From contig NC_133777.1 of NCBI RefSeq assembly GCF_003597395.2, forward strand, positions 56,489,833 to 56,553,832: 64,000 nt of DNA. Reading direction: 5' to 3'. Positions 35,557 through 47,887 of the stretch are shown one piece after another. The position numbers and the translations under genes were made by a program. This DNA comes from Chelonoidis abingdonii. Its lineage: Eukaryota > Chordata > Testudines > Testudinidae. Within the stretch, counting starts at the first letter, position 1. Each line of letters begins with the position of its first letter. The notes beneath the pieces were generated by a model. The model ran no database searches, was not told the DNA's origin, and saw nothing but the letters and a program-made list of their open reading frames with translations.

Positions 35557-35613
35557 CCTGTGAAGAGTCACTGTGTGTTGTTCCCATATAGCTGTTTCTT
35601 CCATTGTTGCGCT
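35557..35613 (-). CDS. TJP1: TJP1 exon 2 (N-terminal segment before PDZ1)
   Basis: This 57-nt exon encodes SATMEETAIWEQHTVTLHR, which matches the ZO-1 segment just before PDZ1, including the first PDZ1 beta strand. The acceptor is a T/A-rich tract ending in CAG on the minus strand; the donor is AGG|GTAAGT at 35551-35556. The exon is entered and left in phase 0. An in-frame ATG (complement of 35602-35604) lies inside it and could start a shorter isoform. In known ZO-1 a few residues come from an upstream exon, and that exon was not found in the 28 kb to the right. The 14.7-kb intron downstream is the longest in the window. Confidence 0.93.
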
Positions 35614-38600
35614 CTGATTTAAAAAAAAAAAGAAAAAAAAAAGTGAAGTTAGATTTTGCTGTCAATATATAGAAGTTCTTCTGAGCAGTGCAGTACCTCA
35701 ACTGTAAATTGACAAATTTATATTCATAGTTAGCTACTCATTGGGAGTATTAAAGCTGAGGAAAAACAGATTTTTACATAAAGACAGGAAACAGCTCAAT
35801 GGAACTTCCTGTGTTTCTAACTGAAACATTCGGAAAAGGACTTCTCATTATATTCACCTCATACTAGTTGCATGACAATTTTCAGTGCCTATACAAGTAC
35901 TAAGTTAGTACTATTGTGCATCTAGCGGCTGTGCAATTTTTGCTTATGTAACTGCACTTTCCCCAGCACAGAAGTTTGCCTTCTCAGAACCAAGTGAAAA
36001 ATACAGAAAGAAATTGCATCCAACTTTAAACACTGTGTTTAGCAAAACCTTCCACTCAAATTCAAACACTGAATTTCAGAGAATCCTAACAGATCCAATA
36101 GATGGCTAGACAGTCCCCATTTGGCTTTACCTTATTACAGGGAAAACCTAAATGTGTCACTTCCTATTTTCTTGAGTTATTTCAATAAGAATTTGAGTAC
36201 CAAATGAACATTGCAGTACTACTTTTTCAAAGAGGTTCTGAATTTCCTTGATTCCCACTTGGCAGGATTAGGCCCCAAAAGGAGATTTTAATTTAATTTT
36301 TAAAATAAATTTCATTGTTTATTCTTTGTGCCTGTAATGTTAGGGATATGTTACAAACTACATTTAAATTTCTTTTAAATCAGCAAGCTTTGATCAGAGA
36401 TACAATGAAAATGTTTAGAGAAAAATGTAAGGTCTGTGGAGTTGAACAAAAGGATGAAATTCCAAATGTTTCCAACCCTTGAAATTATAATTAAGTTTAA
36501 GAGAAAATGTACAAACATTTGTTATGTAGGTTCCCACTTGCTAAATGAGCAGTAGTGAGTGCTGCTGGTCTAATGTCCAGTTTTAGTTTTGCTATAATCA
36601 AATGTTGATTTATTAGCTTCTGATAATGCCTCATATTTTGTTAGTATTCCACCATTTATTTCTGTTCTAATTAATCAGGAATGCCTAGCTATGGAGTACA
36701 GTACATGAGCTATTGTACTGTACTGGGCACACGGGTCACATTCAACTGACTCTGCAGTTTAATGAATGATAATCTTCTTTTATCTGAACCGTAGAACAAA
36801 ACAGGGACCTATGTAAGGGAACAAGATTAGAGAGTAGCAATATGAAAACAACATTTACAAGCCCTGCATTTTTGCCTTGAAAATAAAGACTTGCAAGTCT
36901 ACGCAGCGTGCCACAAGAAGCGGGCAATGAGGGGAAGAAAAAAGCAGCCAGTAAGGACCAGGGAGGGGCTTTGGAGAAAGAACAGGAAAGTCAGTAGGCA
37001 ATATATGGGATTGGCACTAAGCCTCCACCTATCCTGCTGAAGAATTGTCTTGCTTTTCAAAGTGAGTGTCCAGTCAGTCCAGAACCTTTCATGGTCAAAC
37101 AAATCAGATGTCTGTTTAATAAAAGTGAATATAAATAGGTGAACATACTCAAAACAAAAAGTTTCAATAAAAACAGGTCTAAAACCAGAAATAAAAACAA
37201 ACAAACAGTCTTAACTTGGCAGCCAGCAGTTAACTGTACCACCCTATATCAAATACTAAGACTCAGTGCAACAATATATACAGATGGCTTATGATACAAA
37301 ATGAAAATAATATCCATTACTATGCTCTACTTTTGAGAACTTTATCCAAACACCAGACACAGAGTGTGTACTCTTATCCTCTCATTCAATACCTTAAAAA
37401 CTTACATTAGAGTATTACAGGTATATAGAATACTTTACAGGTAAATACTAAGGTCCTTGCCTGACCTTAAGGAGCTTATTTCACACCTGATACTAAAATG
37501 CTTGGTTTTCTTTTTTTCCTAGTGTCACATTGTGTTTCCTAAAGTGAACTGATTTTTCTTACAGTAGAACATATTTTACTAAACTGCAACTTCCTTTCTA
37601 TTCCATACTTCGCAAGTGATTTGAATTAGAAAGATTATGGGTTTTTAACTCTTTCCCATAACAAAAGTATGGCATTTAATAGTATAATTATGCCAAACAC
37701 TTAAATACTGAACACATTATCATGAATATAGCACCAGTGAGAGATTGTTTACATACTAAAAGGAAGTCACCTTAGCAACAAAAGAAAATCCATCTGTTTG
37801 TTAAGCAAGTAATACCAGCAAATGTTACTCATTTCCTGATGGTCTTATTTACCTAGCTTAAAAAATAAAAAATTAGTTTTCGCAAAAAAAGTTCTTTAGC
37901 CTGAATACTCTTGCCAAGCTAATGAAGAATTGTCTGTCCTAGTAAATTAAGCTTTCTTCATCCAATTTTGTTGAAAAAACACCCATTCATTTATATTGTG
38001 GTTTGTTAATGTTTCTGGTTAATTGCTGTCTTTGTGGACCTTAATATTGGAATCAACAGCAGGAGATGAGGAAACTGCTGAAGTGCCTTATAAGGTGGAA
38101 CATGAGTGTAGTAAACAGATTGCACAACTCAAGATGCTCCATAACTGTTTATAGTAATCAAGTACTTGTCTGGGTTTTAAAACATACATATTTCATTTTT
38201 CTGAACAATGGCAGCCTAATTTCTACTGTTTAGTGATACATCTAATTCCTTACGATAATTCAAAATTAAGCACCAATATTTCACTTCAGGTTACAATCTG
38301 CAATGTTACAAGCATCAGGCAAATAAAACTGTGCACCTATAAATCACCATACACTTGGGTAAAGACATGATAATGAACTAGGCCATAAAAGTATGCTCAA
38401 GAATAAGACAACTCAATCAGAACGCAATGCCATTATCTTATCTTATTGAATGACAAAACTGACATGGACAGAAGCATATGCAATATTAGACAATGAAACT
38501 AATCCCAGGCATTATCAACTGTTTGCTGTGTCTTTACTTGACTACCTGAGTCACCACCAATACTGAGTTTGAAGCATTTTTTGCCCCAGCCCTTCTGACT

Positions 38601-38802
38601 AAACTTCAGAATCACTGCTATCCATTAAGTTACATCACTTCCGACTAATGACAAAAAAAATTTCCATCAATTTAAGAATGCTTAAAAAAAGAAAGGAGAC
38701 TAAACATTAAAAATTTGTGTTCAATATTCAACAGATTTGTGTATTTAATCTTCATTCATTTAACTCGAGAACAATTTCTAATCCCTTTCCTAGTATATAT
38801 GT
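35614..38802. other. TJP1 intron 1 sequence, nothing recognised
   Basis: AT-rich sequence upstream of exon 2. No CpG-rich promoter, alternative first exon or named repeat was seen. The 101-residue frame at 36899-37204 is hydrophobic by composition and has no supporting features. Confidence 0.5.
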
Positions 38803-39130
38803 AGGGCCCTATCAATTTCATGGCCGTAAAAAACGTGTCCGGGACTGTGAAATCTGATCTCCCCTTGCTGCTGGAAGCACCCCACCTGGGGGCTCCTACT
38901 TGCGAGTCCCAGCCGGGCTGGGGAGGGATAGGACTTGTACTTCCCCTGCATGGCCGCTCTTGGGGGGTGGGAGGGATCAGACCTACCTCCGGGTACCTTT
39001 TGGGTTGGGACCTCCATGGTTACACCACCTTGAAATTTCAGATGTAAACATCTGAAAACATGAAATTGACCAATTTTAAAACCCTCTGGCCCTGAAACTG
39101 ATCAAAATAGACCATGAATTTGGTAGGGCC
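38803..39130. mobile_element. Short TIR element, 'GGGCCCTA' family
   Basis: The left end GGGCCCTATCAATTTCATGG and right end CCATGAATTTGGTAGGGCC are inverted repeats matching at about 17 of 19. It is 328 bp, with an interior that includes 'acgtgtccgggactgtgaaa', which I recall from an abundant reptile MITE. It has no transposase. A target duplication was not clear. The two 75-residue frames inside (38790-39047) are not genes. Confidence 0.7.
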
Positions 39131-39529
39131 ACAAATGAAGTAGTTCAAATGACTTAACATATCAAAATAGTTTCATAATTACCTGCTGAATTTTAACTAC
39201 CTCAAGTAAGTAAGTTAACTGTGTGCAAAAACTAGACTATTATCCAAACACGCTTTCCCCCCCAATCACCTTTAAAGAGAAGTGACAAAAAAGTCAGCTT
39301 CTGATGAAACAGCATTATTGGAGAGAAATACAAAAAAAAACAAACAGATTTTTCCCCAATTCAGAAAAGTTGTTTGAGAAAAGATTGAAAAGTTATGGCT
39401 AAGTAAATCTTGATGTGTCATCTTTCAAATTAAGAATGAGCAGTTTTATAGTGAGTATACTTCGCAGTTAAATACCAGTTCTAAAAACAATTGTTTCTCA
39501 ATTTGAAAATGCAACAAGATTAATTTTTG
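39131..39529. other. Intron 1 stretch, nothing recognised
   Basis: AT-rich linker between a short TIR element and the DIRS gag remnant. No gene or repeat was identified. Confidence 0.5.
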
Positions 39530-42000
39530 TGTTTTGCTTTAGTATTTATGTATGTAGAAGTTTCGGGGGAAGTTTAGGTACGCTTGGAAATATCGCTTCT
39601 GAGAGGATTGAGCATGTGATGCTGAAGGTTGCGACTGATCCTGTCCTCTGGTATGTCATGAGTCTTCTGCTGCTCGTGAGGCAGTTCATAGGTTGTTGGA
39701 AGAAGTGGGGAGTTCTGAACTGCTGTTCAGGCTGCGGATAGTAGACTTTTCTTTTGAATGCAGGTACGTAGATACCCAGAGATCATGGAGTGGCTCTAGA
39801 ATCTTTGGGAGAGTGGAGGGAAATGTCGGTCTTCTGATTGCCTAGATGACACTCATCAAATGGGAGGTCCACTATGGTATTCTGTACCTCCTTGTGGAGG
39901 AAATCATGGCTGCATTCATCTAATTTCCACATGACAATTCTCCTGGCATTGAGCACAAAGAAGTTCCCCTGACCAGCTTGCTCTCCAAGATAGCCTGAAA
40001 ACTGGCACAATCTTGCTAGGAAAGTTTGTCCATAAAGTCTCCAATTTGCTGTAACTGAGAAAGACGTATTTAGCCAATAATCCCTGGTAGTTGGACGTCC
40101 TAAACTGGAGACCAGCCCATGAGAAAACCTTGTGCCCCAGCTGTTTCCCCTGCTTGTCTGCCGGGGTGGAGAGTGGGTGTTTCTGCCTGGCCCCCTATGT
40201 CACTGTCTGTATCATGAGGGAATTAGGTGTGGGGTGAGAGAACAGAAACTCAGATTCCTTCGCTGGTACATGATACCTCTTCTCTGCCCCCTTGGAGTGG
40301 ATGCACAAGTGGCTGGGGGTGTGCCAAACAGTTTGAGCCAGTTGAAGAATGACATTGTTGATTGGTAGAGCAACAATGGCCAGTACCGAAGCATGCAGTA
40401 GGTCAAGAACCTGATGCTGTTTGTCCTGTATTTCCTCCAGTGGAACATGGAGGTCCTCAGCCACCTTGCTTAAGAGGTCCTGGAATCGAGAAACAAGTCA
40501 TCCAATAGTGAGGGGGGAGCCAAAGACACAGCAACATCTGTTCTGGTGGCACCAGATCTGGACTAAGTGGCTCATCCTCCAAAACTGGTTGTAAATGCCT
40601 ACTCGGGGATGCCCGAAGTGGGTGAATCCTCTCTTGCTGAACAGGAAGGCTCTGAAGCTGGATATTGAGGCCAGGACCCCCAGCACAGCCAACAGGACTG
40701 ATCCGGCAGATGCTGTGGAGGGTCCGCGGAGTGGGATACCAGTGGCACCTGCGTTGGGGAAAAGGGAGGGTACTGTTACTGAGCTGGCGGAATAGTAAGG
40801 TAGTCATATCAGCGGTAGGGCAGAAGCAGCCCCTGTGCTCTTTCCAAGTCCTCCAATGATGCTAAGTCAGAGCCCAGCTCCAATGACAGTGCCGTAGGAG
40901 AGTGGGTGGAAGCCCAACTCAAGTGAGGTAAGTCCAGGGTAGGAGAATGTGGGAATCTCATTTCCCCTGAGCAAAAAATTTACAGGGCCTGAGCACAGTC
41001 GCCATTCTCCCCGATGTTAGCAGCACAAGCTCCATAGCCAGAACCAGAGGGCTACTTCGGAACCAATGGTTCCCTTTACTTAGGGGGTGACAACTTGGAA
41101 GACAGACAGGGCTCAGTGAACAGTGGATCCACTAGTCTGTGAGACTTCTTGTGCTTGTGAGCCTTGGAACCTGCCGCTTGTCCATAGCTCGAACTTGTGG
41201 AAGATGCACTGTTCTTCTTCGGTCTGGAGAAAAATAAAAACTTACTGACATGTTTATGTGCATGTTTCCTTGTCTCATGACTAGACCCTGGCATAAGGTC
41301 CACCGTACTGGTACCGGAGAAACTAGACTCCCTGTCTGATCAGAGGCATAGTCCTGGGTGTCTCAGGCCAATGTATGGAAGGTTCCCCTGCCTCAATCTG
41401 ACTGCAGCCTCATGGCAACCTCTATGAGATGCTTCTTGAGACGGAGAGCCTGAACTTCCCGGGTACAGCTTGGGAAGGAGAGGCAGATACTGCACCTGGA
41501 TAAAATGTGGGCTTCTCCCAAGCAATAAGGAGAGCACTGGTGCTCATAACTAACTAAGAATGAACACGGTCAGGAGGCACAGATTTTGAACCCAGGCATC
41601 TTTGGCATAATCCTGTACTCAGGCATGGGTGATTGGGGTGAGGGGAGACAAGAGGACCTGAGAAAATAGAGTTCCCAAAGTCTCTTAATTTCTAAAACTA
41701 TTACTGAACATTAAAACTACAATATAAACAAAAAACTATGTAAAACTCTAAAAAAAACAAGTGGTGGATTTTTCCTCAAAGTGCATCAGAAACAAGAGGA
41801 CACTAGCAGCTCCAACTCGGTCTACACGGCAGTGAGAAGGAACTGAGGGTGCAGTTGGCCTGCTCCGCCCTTTATCCTTGGACAAAACCATGAGGCAAAG
41901 CAATGGTGCATGTGAGGACCAACAAAACTCTGCTACTTTCAAATTCTCAAGCTTTAGATACATGCTACATGTGTACAACCCTCAGCGAAATTTAGGGACC
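39530..42000 (-). pseudogene. DIRS retrotransposon gag remnant (LAP2alpha-like)
   Basis: Read on the minus strand, fragments of a DIRS gag protein appear in N-to-C order. A zinc-knuckle-like region, HQCSPYCLGEAHILSRCSIC, lies at about 41480-41560, preceded by MPGFKICAS. Then comes an alpha-helical region at 40195-40464 with EEIQDKQHQVLDLLHA and RYHVPAKESEFLFSHP. At 39783-40010 are KEVQNTIVDLPFDE and SLHSPKDSRATP. This protein family is the source of the C-terminal domain of LAP2alpha (TMPO), and turtle genomes hold many such gag copies. Frameshifts and stops separate the pieces. No RT or recombinase is attached. The limits are approximate. Confidence 0.75.
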
Positions 42001-43670
42001 ATCCTTCACAAAAGAACTGAAGGTTGCCCCAGTCTATGGCTGGGGAAATCTAGCTGAGCCTAAACAGCCTACGGAGAGTATGCAGGCAGAGAGTGAGACA
42101 CTATCACCACACAGTCCAAAAATGATATTCTCTCAACTCATATGCATTTTGTTTTACTATAATGCACCAGCTTTATCTGGATACAGTCTTTGCACTGAAT
42201 CTTTCAGCAAACATGCAGAGGACTCTTATTCCATTGCATGACAGTGGTAATCACACCACGTTGCTGCAGTATGTGTTCAAATATTTTTTTTTATGCTCAT
42301 ACATACTGGTTTACCTCTAATCCAAGTTCCCTGGCCTCCCATCCTTTACCTTTTGCTAATTACTAAGTACTTTGTGAAGCCCAATCTTCTTGGCTATAAA
42401 GTTACTCATTCTGCAGCCATCTTTGTCTTGCTTATTTCCCAGGATATTCCCAGGTGCAGGCATGAGATGCAAATCTAAAAATCGAACCTAGGGATTGTGA
42501 CACCAAAACAACTTTAAGATATCTTCCAAAATACCTTGGGCGTAAGAGCTGCTGCACAGCATTAACTTTCTCTGTGCCAAAACACCCAATGGAGTCTAGC
42601 CATGAGACATCGAACTTCAAAGAACAGATTTTGCCAGTTAAAATAAATTAAGACAGAATAGGCTGAATTCTGTGCTGAATGCCCTTTATTAGCCAATATA
42701 TTGGGGCATTACAGCACCATTTAAAATCACAGGTCCCAAACCTGCAACTGAGTCTCTCTCAGCTGATATGAATGGAGGACGAGGGTCTTTCGTTTTTAAA
42801 TTTAAAGAAACATAACTATAAGAAGCATCTGATCAATTCTACATTTGTTCATCTTGCAGCATGCATCATTCTCACATAATCCAAATATTGAACAAAACGT
42901 TGATTATACAAGACAATCCACAGAGGTTCAAATAAATAAGGAAGCTATTTTATCAGTCATGGAGTTCTCAATTTCTTTAAATCACCTTCCTAGAGGTTAA
43001 GAAAAGTCTCTATTGCAGCAGTGTGTGTGTCTTTCATTTGGGCCACACAAATAAACCACCTGCTTGTACTATGAACAGTAACGTTGGTAAGTAGCTATGG
43101 GTCAACTAATGTACCACAAAAATTAGATTTACTTCACTGTGTTTAGTGCCATAGTATTCTCTCCTATAATATGGCCTCTATAGGCAAATGCAAAATTAAG
43201 TATTACTTCAGCTTCTGCTACCTTCGTGTTCACACCTACTTCTAAAGTCACCCGCCATATTTTGTTCAATTAAAAACTAAATTTAGAAGATACGTGTGAT
43301 TCTACTAACACTTTCCTAATGAGCATTAGGAAGCTTTTCTAAGAAATTAAGAATAAGTTTAGACAACTAAAATCCGAACCTCAATTTTACTTTGTCTTGT
43401 GTAGCCTTACAACTGATCCCATCATCCACTCGTCATTTCTTTGTAACAATTCTACTAACCCAAGCTGCTAGATATTTCCAGCATGAAATCGTCATGTGGC
43501 AAATGGACTCCACTCAAGGCCAATGTGGAGACAGATAACACAATTTCTGAAATATCCATGAATTGTGAGACATGAAAAATTCCAATATCCTATTTGGGAC
43601 AGCAATACTGGGTAATATGCACACCCACTATTACTTCCCACCAAGGAAATGCTGGAGAGAAAAAAAAAAA
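42001..43670. other. Intron 1 stretch, nothing recognised
   Basis: Mixed AT-rich sequence between two DIRS-derived segments. No gene was seen. Some of the leftmost 100 bp may belong to the gag remnant. Confidence 0.45.
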
Positions 43671-44012
43671 CTGGTGTTTTTCGAGATGTGTTGCTCATGT
43701 CCATTCCACATTAGGTGTGTGTGCTTGCCACATGCACCGATGCCAGAAGTTTTTCCCTCAGCAGTATCTGTAGGGGAGAGGCTCCGGTGCCCGGTGCAGT
43801 ATAAGGGGCGCCGCTAACTCCCCCCACCCTCTGTTTCTTCTTACCGGAAACTCCGACAGTGGGGAAGGAGAGTGGGTCATGGAATGGACACAAGCAACAC
43901 ATCTCTAAGAACACCAGTTACGGAACAGGTAACTGTCTTTTCTTGGAGTGCTTGCTCATGTCCATTCCACATTAGGTGACTCCCAGCAGTTCCCATGGAG
44001 GCAGGTAGGAGT

Positions 44013-44262
44013 TCACGGCTGCATAGATTGTAATACAGCTCTGCCGAACCCAACGTTGTCTCTGCCCTGCTGAGTGATAGCATAATGAGACGTGAATGTG
44101 TGGACCGAGGACCATGTCATGGCTCTACAGATATCCTGGATTGGGATGTGCGCCAGAAAGGACGCCAAAGACGCTTACACTCTAGTCGAATAGGCCCTGA
44201 CATTTGGCAGCAGTGGGACCTTTGCTAGCACATAACAGGTCTTTATGCAAGAGGTGATCCAG
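44013..44262 (-). pseudogene. Tyrosine recombinase C-terminus (DIRS)
   Basis: The frame ending at the TGA complementary to 44013-44015 reads AHIPIQDICRAMTWSSVHTF, TSHYAITQQGRDNVGFG and RAVLQSMQP. The W-S-S-x-H-T-F-x-x-H-Y block is the end of the DIRS tyrosine recombinase; the Tyr of HYA is the expected nucleophile. Just upstream (about 44180-44262) RAYSTR corresponds to the H-x-x-R region, followed by one stop. The catalytic N-terminal half is missing, so it is not active. Confidence 0.8.
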
Positions 44263-44439
44263 TTGGAAATCCTCTGCGAAGGAACCAGGAGGCCTTCATC
44301 CTATCCATTGTAGCAATGAAGAGCTGGGTCGATTTCCAGAAAGGTTTGATACGCTCCAAGTAAAACGCCAAGGCCCTCCAGACACCCAGTGCATGTAGAC
44401 GCTGGTGCTGAGTCCTTCAAAGATGGGGTCAGAGTGTTT

Positions 44440-44640
44440 TGCACCAAAGACAACATGCTGGGAGCAGGATCCCCGGCGCCTGGGTCCAACTGAGGTCGGA
44501 GAGCTACCTCCATAAGGAGAATTTTGGGACACTGCTCCCTCTCCTCAATGGTTCTCGAGTGGAATTCCTGACAGATCTTGCAGCAGTCCTTCCGGTGACC
44601 CTCACCCAGGCACCATAAGCAGTTGAGGGGAGGGAGGGGG
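44440..44640 (-). pseudogene. DIRS gag zinc-knuckle fragment
   Basis: On the minus strand the frame reads NCLWCLGEGHRKDCCKICQE, then FHSRTIEEREQCPKILLMEV. It carries the C-x2-C-x4-H-x4-C pattern typical of DIRS gag proteins and aligns with the corresponding region at 41480-41560. It lies directly upstream of the recombinase fragment in the same compact element, with everything between the two deleted. Confidence 0.75.
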
Positions 44641-45074
44641 GAAGATAGTTTTTGGCATTCGCTTTGCGCAAATCTGGCAAGTCTAAAAGCCTGGGGATCA
44701 TGGCACGCCCCAGTAACAAATGGGGTGAGGAAATGGGGATGAGAACCTCTCCATAACTGAAACTTATAAAGAACTACTAAACTATACTAACTACCAGAAA
44801 CTATGTACAGTGTATAAAGCACTGCTAATCCATTTGCCGAAGCAAGAGGAAAGAAAGGGGAAGTTCCAGCTGCCATCACTTGCTGTAAGGAGGAACTGAC
44901 GGGGTATAGGGTTGGCAGGGCTCTATATTGGGCGCCATGAAGGCATGACACCAGGGTGCACCCAGCCTGACGCTACAGTCGCTGCTAGGGGAAAAATTCT
45001 TCCAGCTACTGTGCATGTGCATGCACACATACCTGACTGGAAGGGACATGAACAAGCACTCAAAGAAGAACTGG

Positions 45075-47048
45075 AAATTGCAGAAGTAGAGTTTTGCTAC
45101 ATTGATTTGACAGTTCTTACAAGCTATTGACGCATCAGTTGAATCAGAGGTTAGTTTTTTGGGTTTTTTTTTAAAATGAGGAATTATCTTGAAGTGAAAC
45201 ATTCACTTACAATCATCAAGTACATGTTGGACAAGGCATACGGGTCACCAGTATCATTTGCTTCAGAATGTCTCACCTGGTCCCCTCACCATCCAGGTGA
45301 TTATGATTTCTTGTTGCTCTTGGACACGGACTAGAGGAAGCATTCAACGGAGCCCCCACCACACACCTTCAGACACTTGAGAAGCCCTCATTTGACAAAG
45401 TAGATCCAGAGACATTACACTAGGAGTCTGCACCATGATTAGTCCATGTGTATACTTCCCCTCCTCCCCCTTTTCTTGCAGTTCTATCACTTACATAAGA
45501 TTCAGAAAACGCTCTTCTGGTTGTTGTCCTTTAATTCTGAATCCTCCACATACATTTTATAGGTCATTGTTTTTCTTGCATTTCATTACCAGATTTTTGT
45601 CTTGGTACTCAACCTATCCTATTCTAGCACTAATAGACAAATCTGAAAACTGAAGCACATAAGCTAAAAGAAGCCATCAGAGATGCAAGTCATGTATTCA
45701 ACTGTGAATTTCACTCATCATTGTTAGCTGCATCCCATATAGGATTAAGTCGAGAATGCCCTCCATGCTCTGTACCCTTAATAATTACAGCTTTTACGAG
45801 TACCTTCACCTGTAAGATGATGTTTGAGCAGGATATAATATTAGGCAACAATACAGATTCAGAGTCTCTAATGATCTCCTCATATCAGAAAAATCACCAC
45901 ATACTGTACCATTTTGAAGTTAGCCAAGAAGTTTAAGATGAGGTAATCATTTCTATCACTGTCTAAAGACTGCAAACTTCTAAAAGCATGCACATCTATT
46001 CCATGACACACGCCTCTTTTCAGTAGGTCTCCTGAATAAGGCTACAACCCTATTGGCAGAGGCATGACACTCAGGTACCACCACAAAAAGGTGACAAAAT
46101 CAGTACTGGAGTTTCCCAGAATAAATTACCAATTGCTTATGTATTTTAGAAAAAAATATCACAGGATAAATGTTAATCCACTGGTGCTTACTTGAGGTAC
46201 TGTAAGGCTAGTTCACAGAGTGTTCCTGGTCTTTAAGAGCAGCATAGTCTGTGGCAATGTCAGCCAGCAGCTAAATGAAACTTACTAAACTCACAAATCT
46301 CTGAAGTGTGGGAACGCTGTGCTTCAGAACCTAGGTTCCTAGCCTCTTTTGCTTCTCCCCACTTTGCTATGAAGCTGGCCATGACAACACCTAGGCACTG
46401 CTTCTGAGTTTGCAGTTCTACCAGTGCTTCAGGAATCATGATTCTAGTTTCACTTTGCTACAACACTGAACACAAAAACAGAAGTTAAAGGAAATAGAAG
46501 AAGAGAAAGCAAAATCGGAAGCCAGATTTTGTAAAGACAACAAATTAGGAAGAAGAAAAACTGTTAATAAAGAATTACTTAAGATTGCAAGCTCTCGGGG
46601 GCAGGTATCTTTTTGTTCTGTGTTTGCACAATGGAGTCTTGGTCCAGGACTAGGGCTCCTAGGCACTACAATAAGTAGTAAACATTAAATCAGCATTTTT
46701 TAAAAAAATTAGTTCTTATTTTAAAGCTATTGGAAGAAATTAATTAAAATTTTCTAACTTTGGAATGTGTAATATCATAGAAAACTTCAGATATTTATCA
46801 CTGACCACCACAATTCAAAAATCCATCCTATTTTATTCTTTCAAATGACTAAAGTAAATCATTGTATTGATGGAAACTTCTAAATATTAATGTAAACTGT
46901 GGCCATGTTTTTTATTTAATGGTCATATGTTTCATACAGGTCTTAAAACAAAATCCTAGAAATCAGTTAAGGACATAGCTTCAGTTACTGATCTCAGACT
47001 CATATTAAGATACCTGAAAGGGATAAGCAGTTAATTCATAAGAGTAAG
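45075..47048. other. Intron 1 stretch with an old L2/MIR-like tail
   Basis: Mostly unrecognised. At 46583-46690, 'GATTGCAAGCTCTCGGGGGC' and 'gggctcctaggcactacaat' resemble the 3' tail shared by L2/MIR-type repeats of amniotes, plus orientation. The open frame at 46436-46666 crosses it and is not a gene. Confidence 0.45.
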
Positions 47049-47056
47049 TCTTAGTT

Positions 47057-47360
47057 CAGGGATAGGCAACCTATGGCACGTGTGCTGAAGGCGGCACGTG
47101 AGCTGATTTTCAGTGGCACTCACACTTCCCAGGTCCTGGTCCAGGGGGCTCTGCATTTTAATTTAAATATTCAATTAAGCTTCTTAAACATTTTGAAAAC
47201 CTTATTTACTTACATACAACAATAGTTTAGTTATATATTATAGACTTATAGAAAGAGACTTTCTAAAAACATTAAAATGTATTACTGGCACATGAAACCT
47301 TATATCAGAGTGAATAAATGAAGACTCGGCACAGCACTTCTGAAAGGTTGCCGACTCCCG
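47057..47360. mobile_element. Non-autonomous hAT transposon, 304 bp
   Basis: It starts CAGGGATAGGCAACCTATGG; the right end, reverse-complemented, reads CGGGAGTCGGCAACCT. It is flanked by TCTTAGTT (47049-47056) and TCTTAGCT (47361-47368), an 8-bp target duplication with one change. The interior includes 'ggcacgtgtgctgaaggcgg' and AT-rich sequence without a reading frame. Placement in hAT rests on the 8-bp duplication and terminal pattern. Confidence 0.85.
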
Positions 47361-47509
47361 TCTTAGCTAGAATTTCTGCCAACTTGTTAGCTGAAGTGTC
47401 AGTATCACAAAACCAGTTTCTCCTTTTATATAAGCAGCAGCTGAATATTCAGACTCACCAGCTCAACTAATTTTACTAAAAAGACCCCCCACGCAAAAAC
47501 TGCGAAAAA

Positions 47510-47800
47510 GCATCTCAAACTGTAGCCCATGGGCTCCACTGATCAACTCGTCCTCCTCCCTCAACTCTTCCCCGTCCCACCCAGTGCATCCTGCATGGTG
47601 GGGAAGGAGGGGGAGAAGCAGAGATGGGGGTGCTCAAGGGAAGGGGTGGAAAGAGGCAGGGAAGAGAAGGGGCAAGGGTGGAGCAGGGATGAGGCCTTGG
47701 CTGAAAGGGCCAGGGGATGAGAAGAGGACTTGGAGGTCCGCAGCAAAATTATAAATGAAAATTGGGGTCCTTAGGTTACTAAAGTTTGAGAACCGCTGTG
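47510..47800. mobile_element. hAT-like short element
   Basis: The right end GTTTGAGAACCGCTG, reverse-complemented (CAGCGGTTCTCAAAC), matches the left end around 'GCATCTCAAACTGTAGCCCA', the usual 'CAGNGGTTCTCAAACTGTGG' start of short hAT elements. The interior is G/A-rich ('gagaaggggcaagggtggag'). A target duplication was not established. Its second copy is at about 54855-55125. Confidence 0.6.
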
Positions 47801-47887
47801 GTAACAGAAACATAAAAGATGCCACTAACTGCTTTTGCTGTATGGCCACACTCTGGATTTATAAATGCTAATATCTTCGCTTAATAA

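Larger units (their letters stand above)
11257..35613 (-). other. TJP1: TJP1 (ZO-1) gene, 5' coding part, seven exons
   Basis: ZO-1 is a membrane-associated guanylate-kinase-family scaffold under tight junctions. It ties claudins, occludin and JAMs to actin. Seven coding exons read in order on the minus strand. Their lengths, 57, 125, 103, 280, 104, 169 and 145 nt, keep one open frame across all junctions (983 nt, 327 codons plus 2 nt), and every intron is GT-AG. Intron lengths from 5' to 3' are 14657, 433, 4094, 1300, 2535 and 355 bp. The product matches vertebrate ZO-1 nearly residue for residue through PDZ1 and PDZ2 and is distinct from ZO-2 and ZO-3. The gene is incomplete: the first exon (short N-terminal segment) should lie to the right of the window, and PDZ3, SH3, GUK and the C-terminal exons to the left. 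No in-frame stop or broken splice site was found, so the gene looks functional. Confidence 0.95.
43671..45074 (-). mobile_element. Compact DIRS derivative with inverted termini
   Basis: A 1404-bp element bounded by long inverted repeats: left 43671-43776 ('CTGGTGTTTTTCGAGATGTG') and right about 44972-45074, which reverse-complemented reads CCAGTTCTTCTTTGAGTGCT and continues to align for roughly 105 bp. A further copy of the terminal motif lies at 43936-43975, and its inverse at 43874-43912, as expected of the internal complementary region of DIRS elements. Between them the minus strand encodes a gag zinc-knuckle piece and then the C-terminus of a tyrosine recombinase, with no reverse transcriptase or RNase H. 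It appears to be an internally deleted, non-autonomous copy. Confidence 0.78.

Noticed and set aside
35614..47000. An alternative TJP1 first exon or promoter
   Set aside because: No CpG-rich block and no in-frame exon with a suitable donor was recognised upstream of exon 2.
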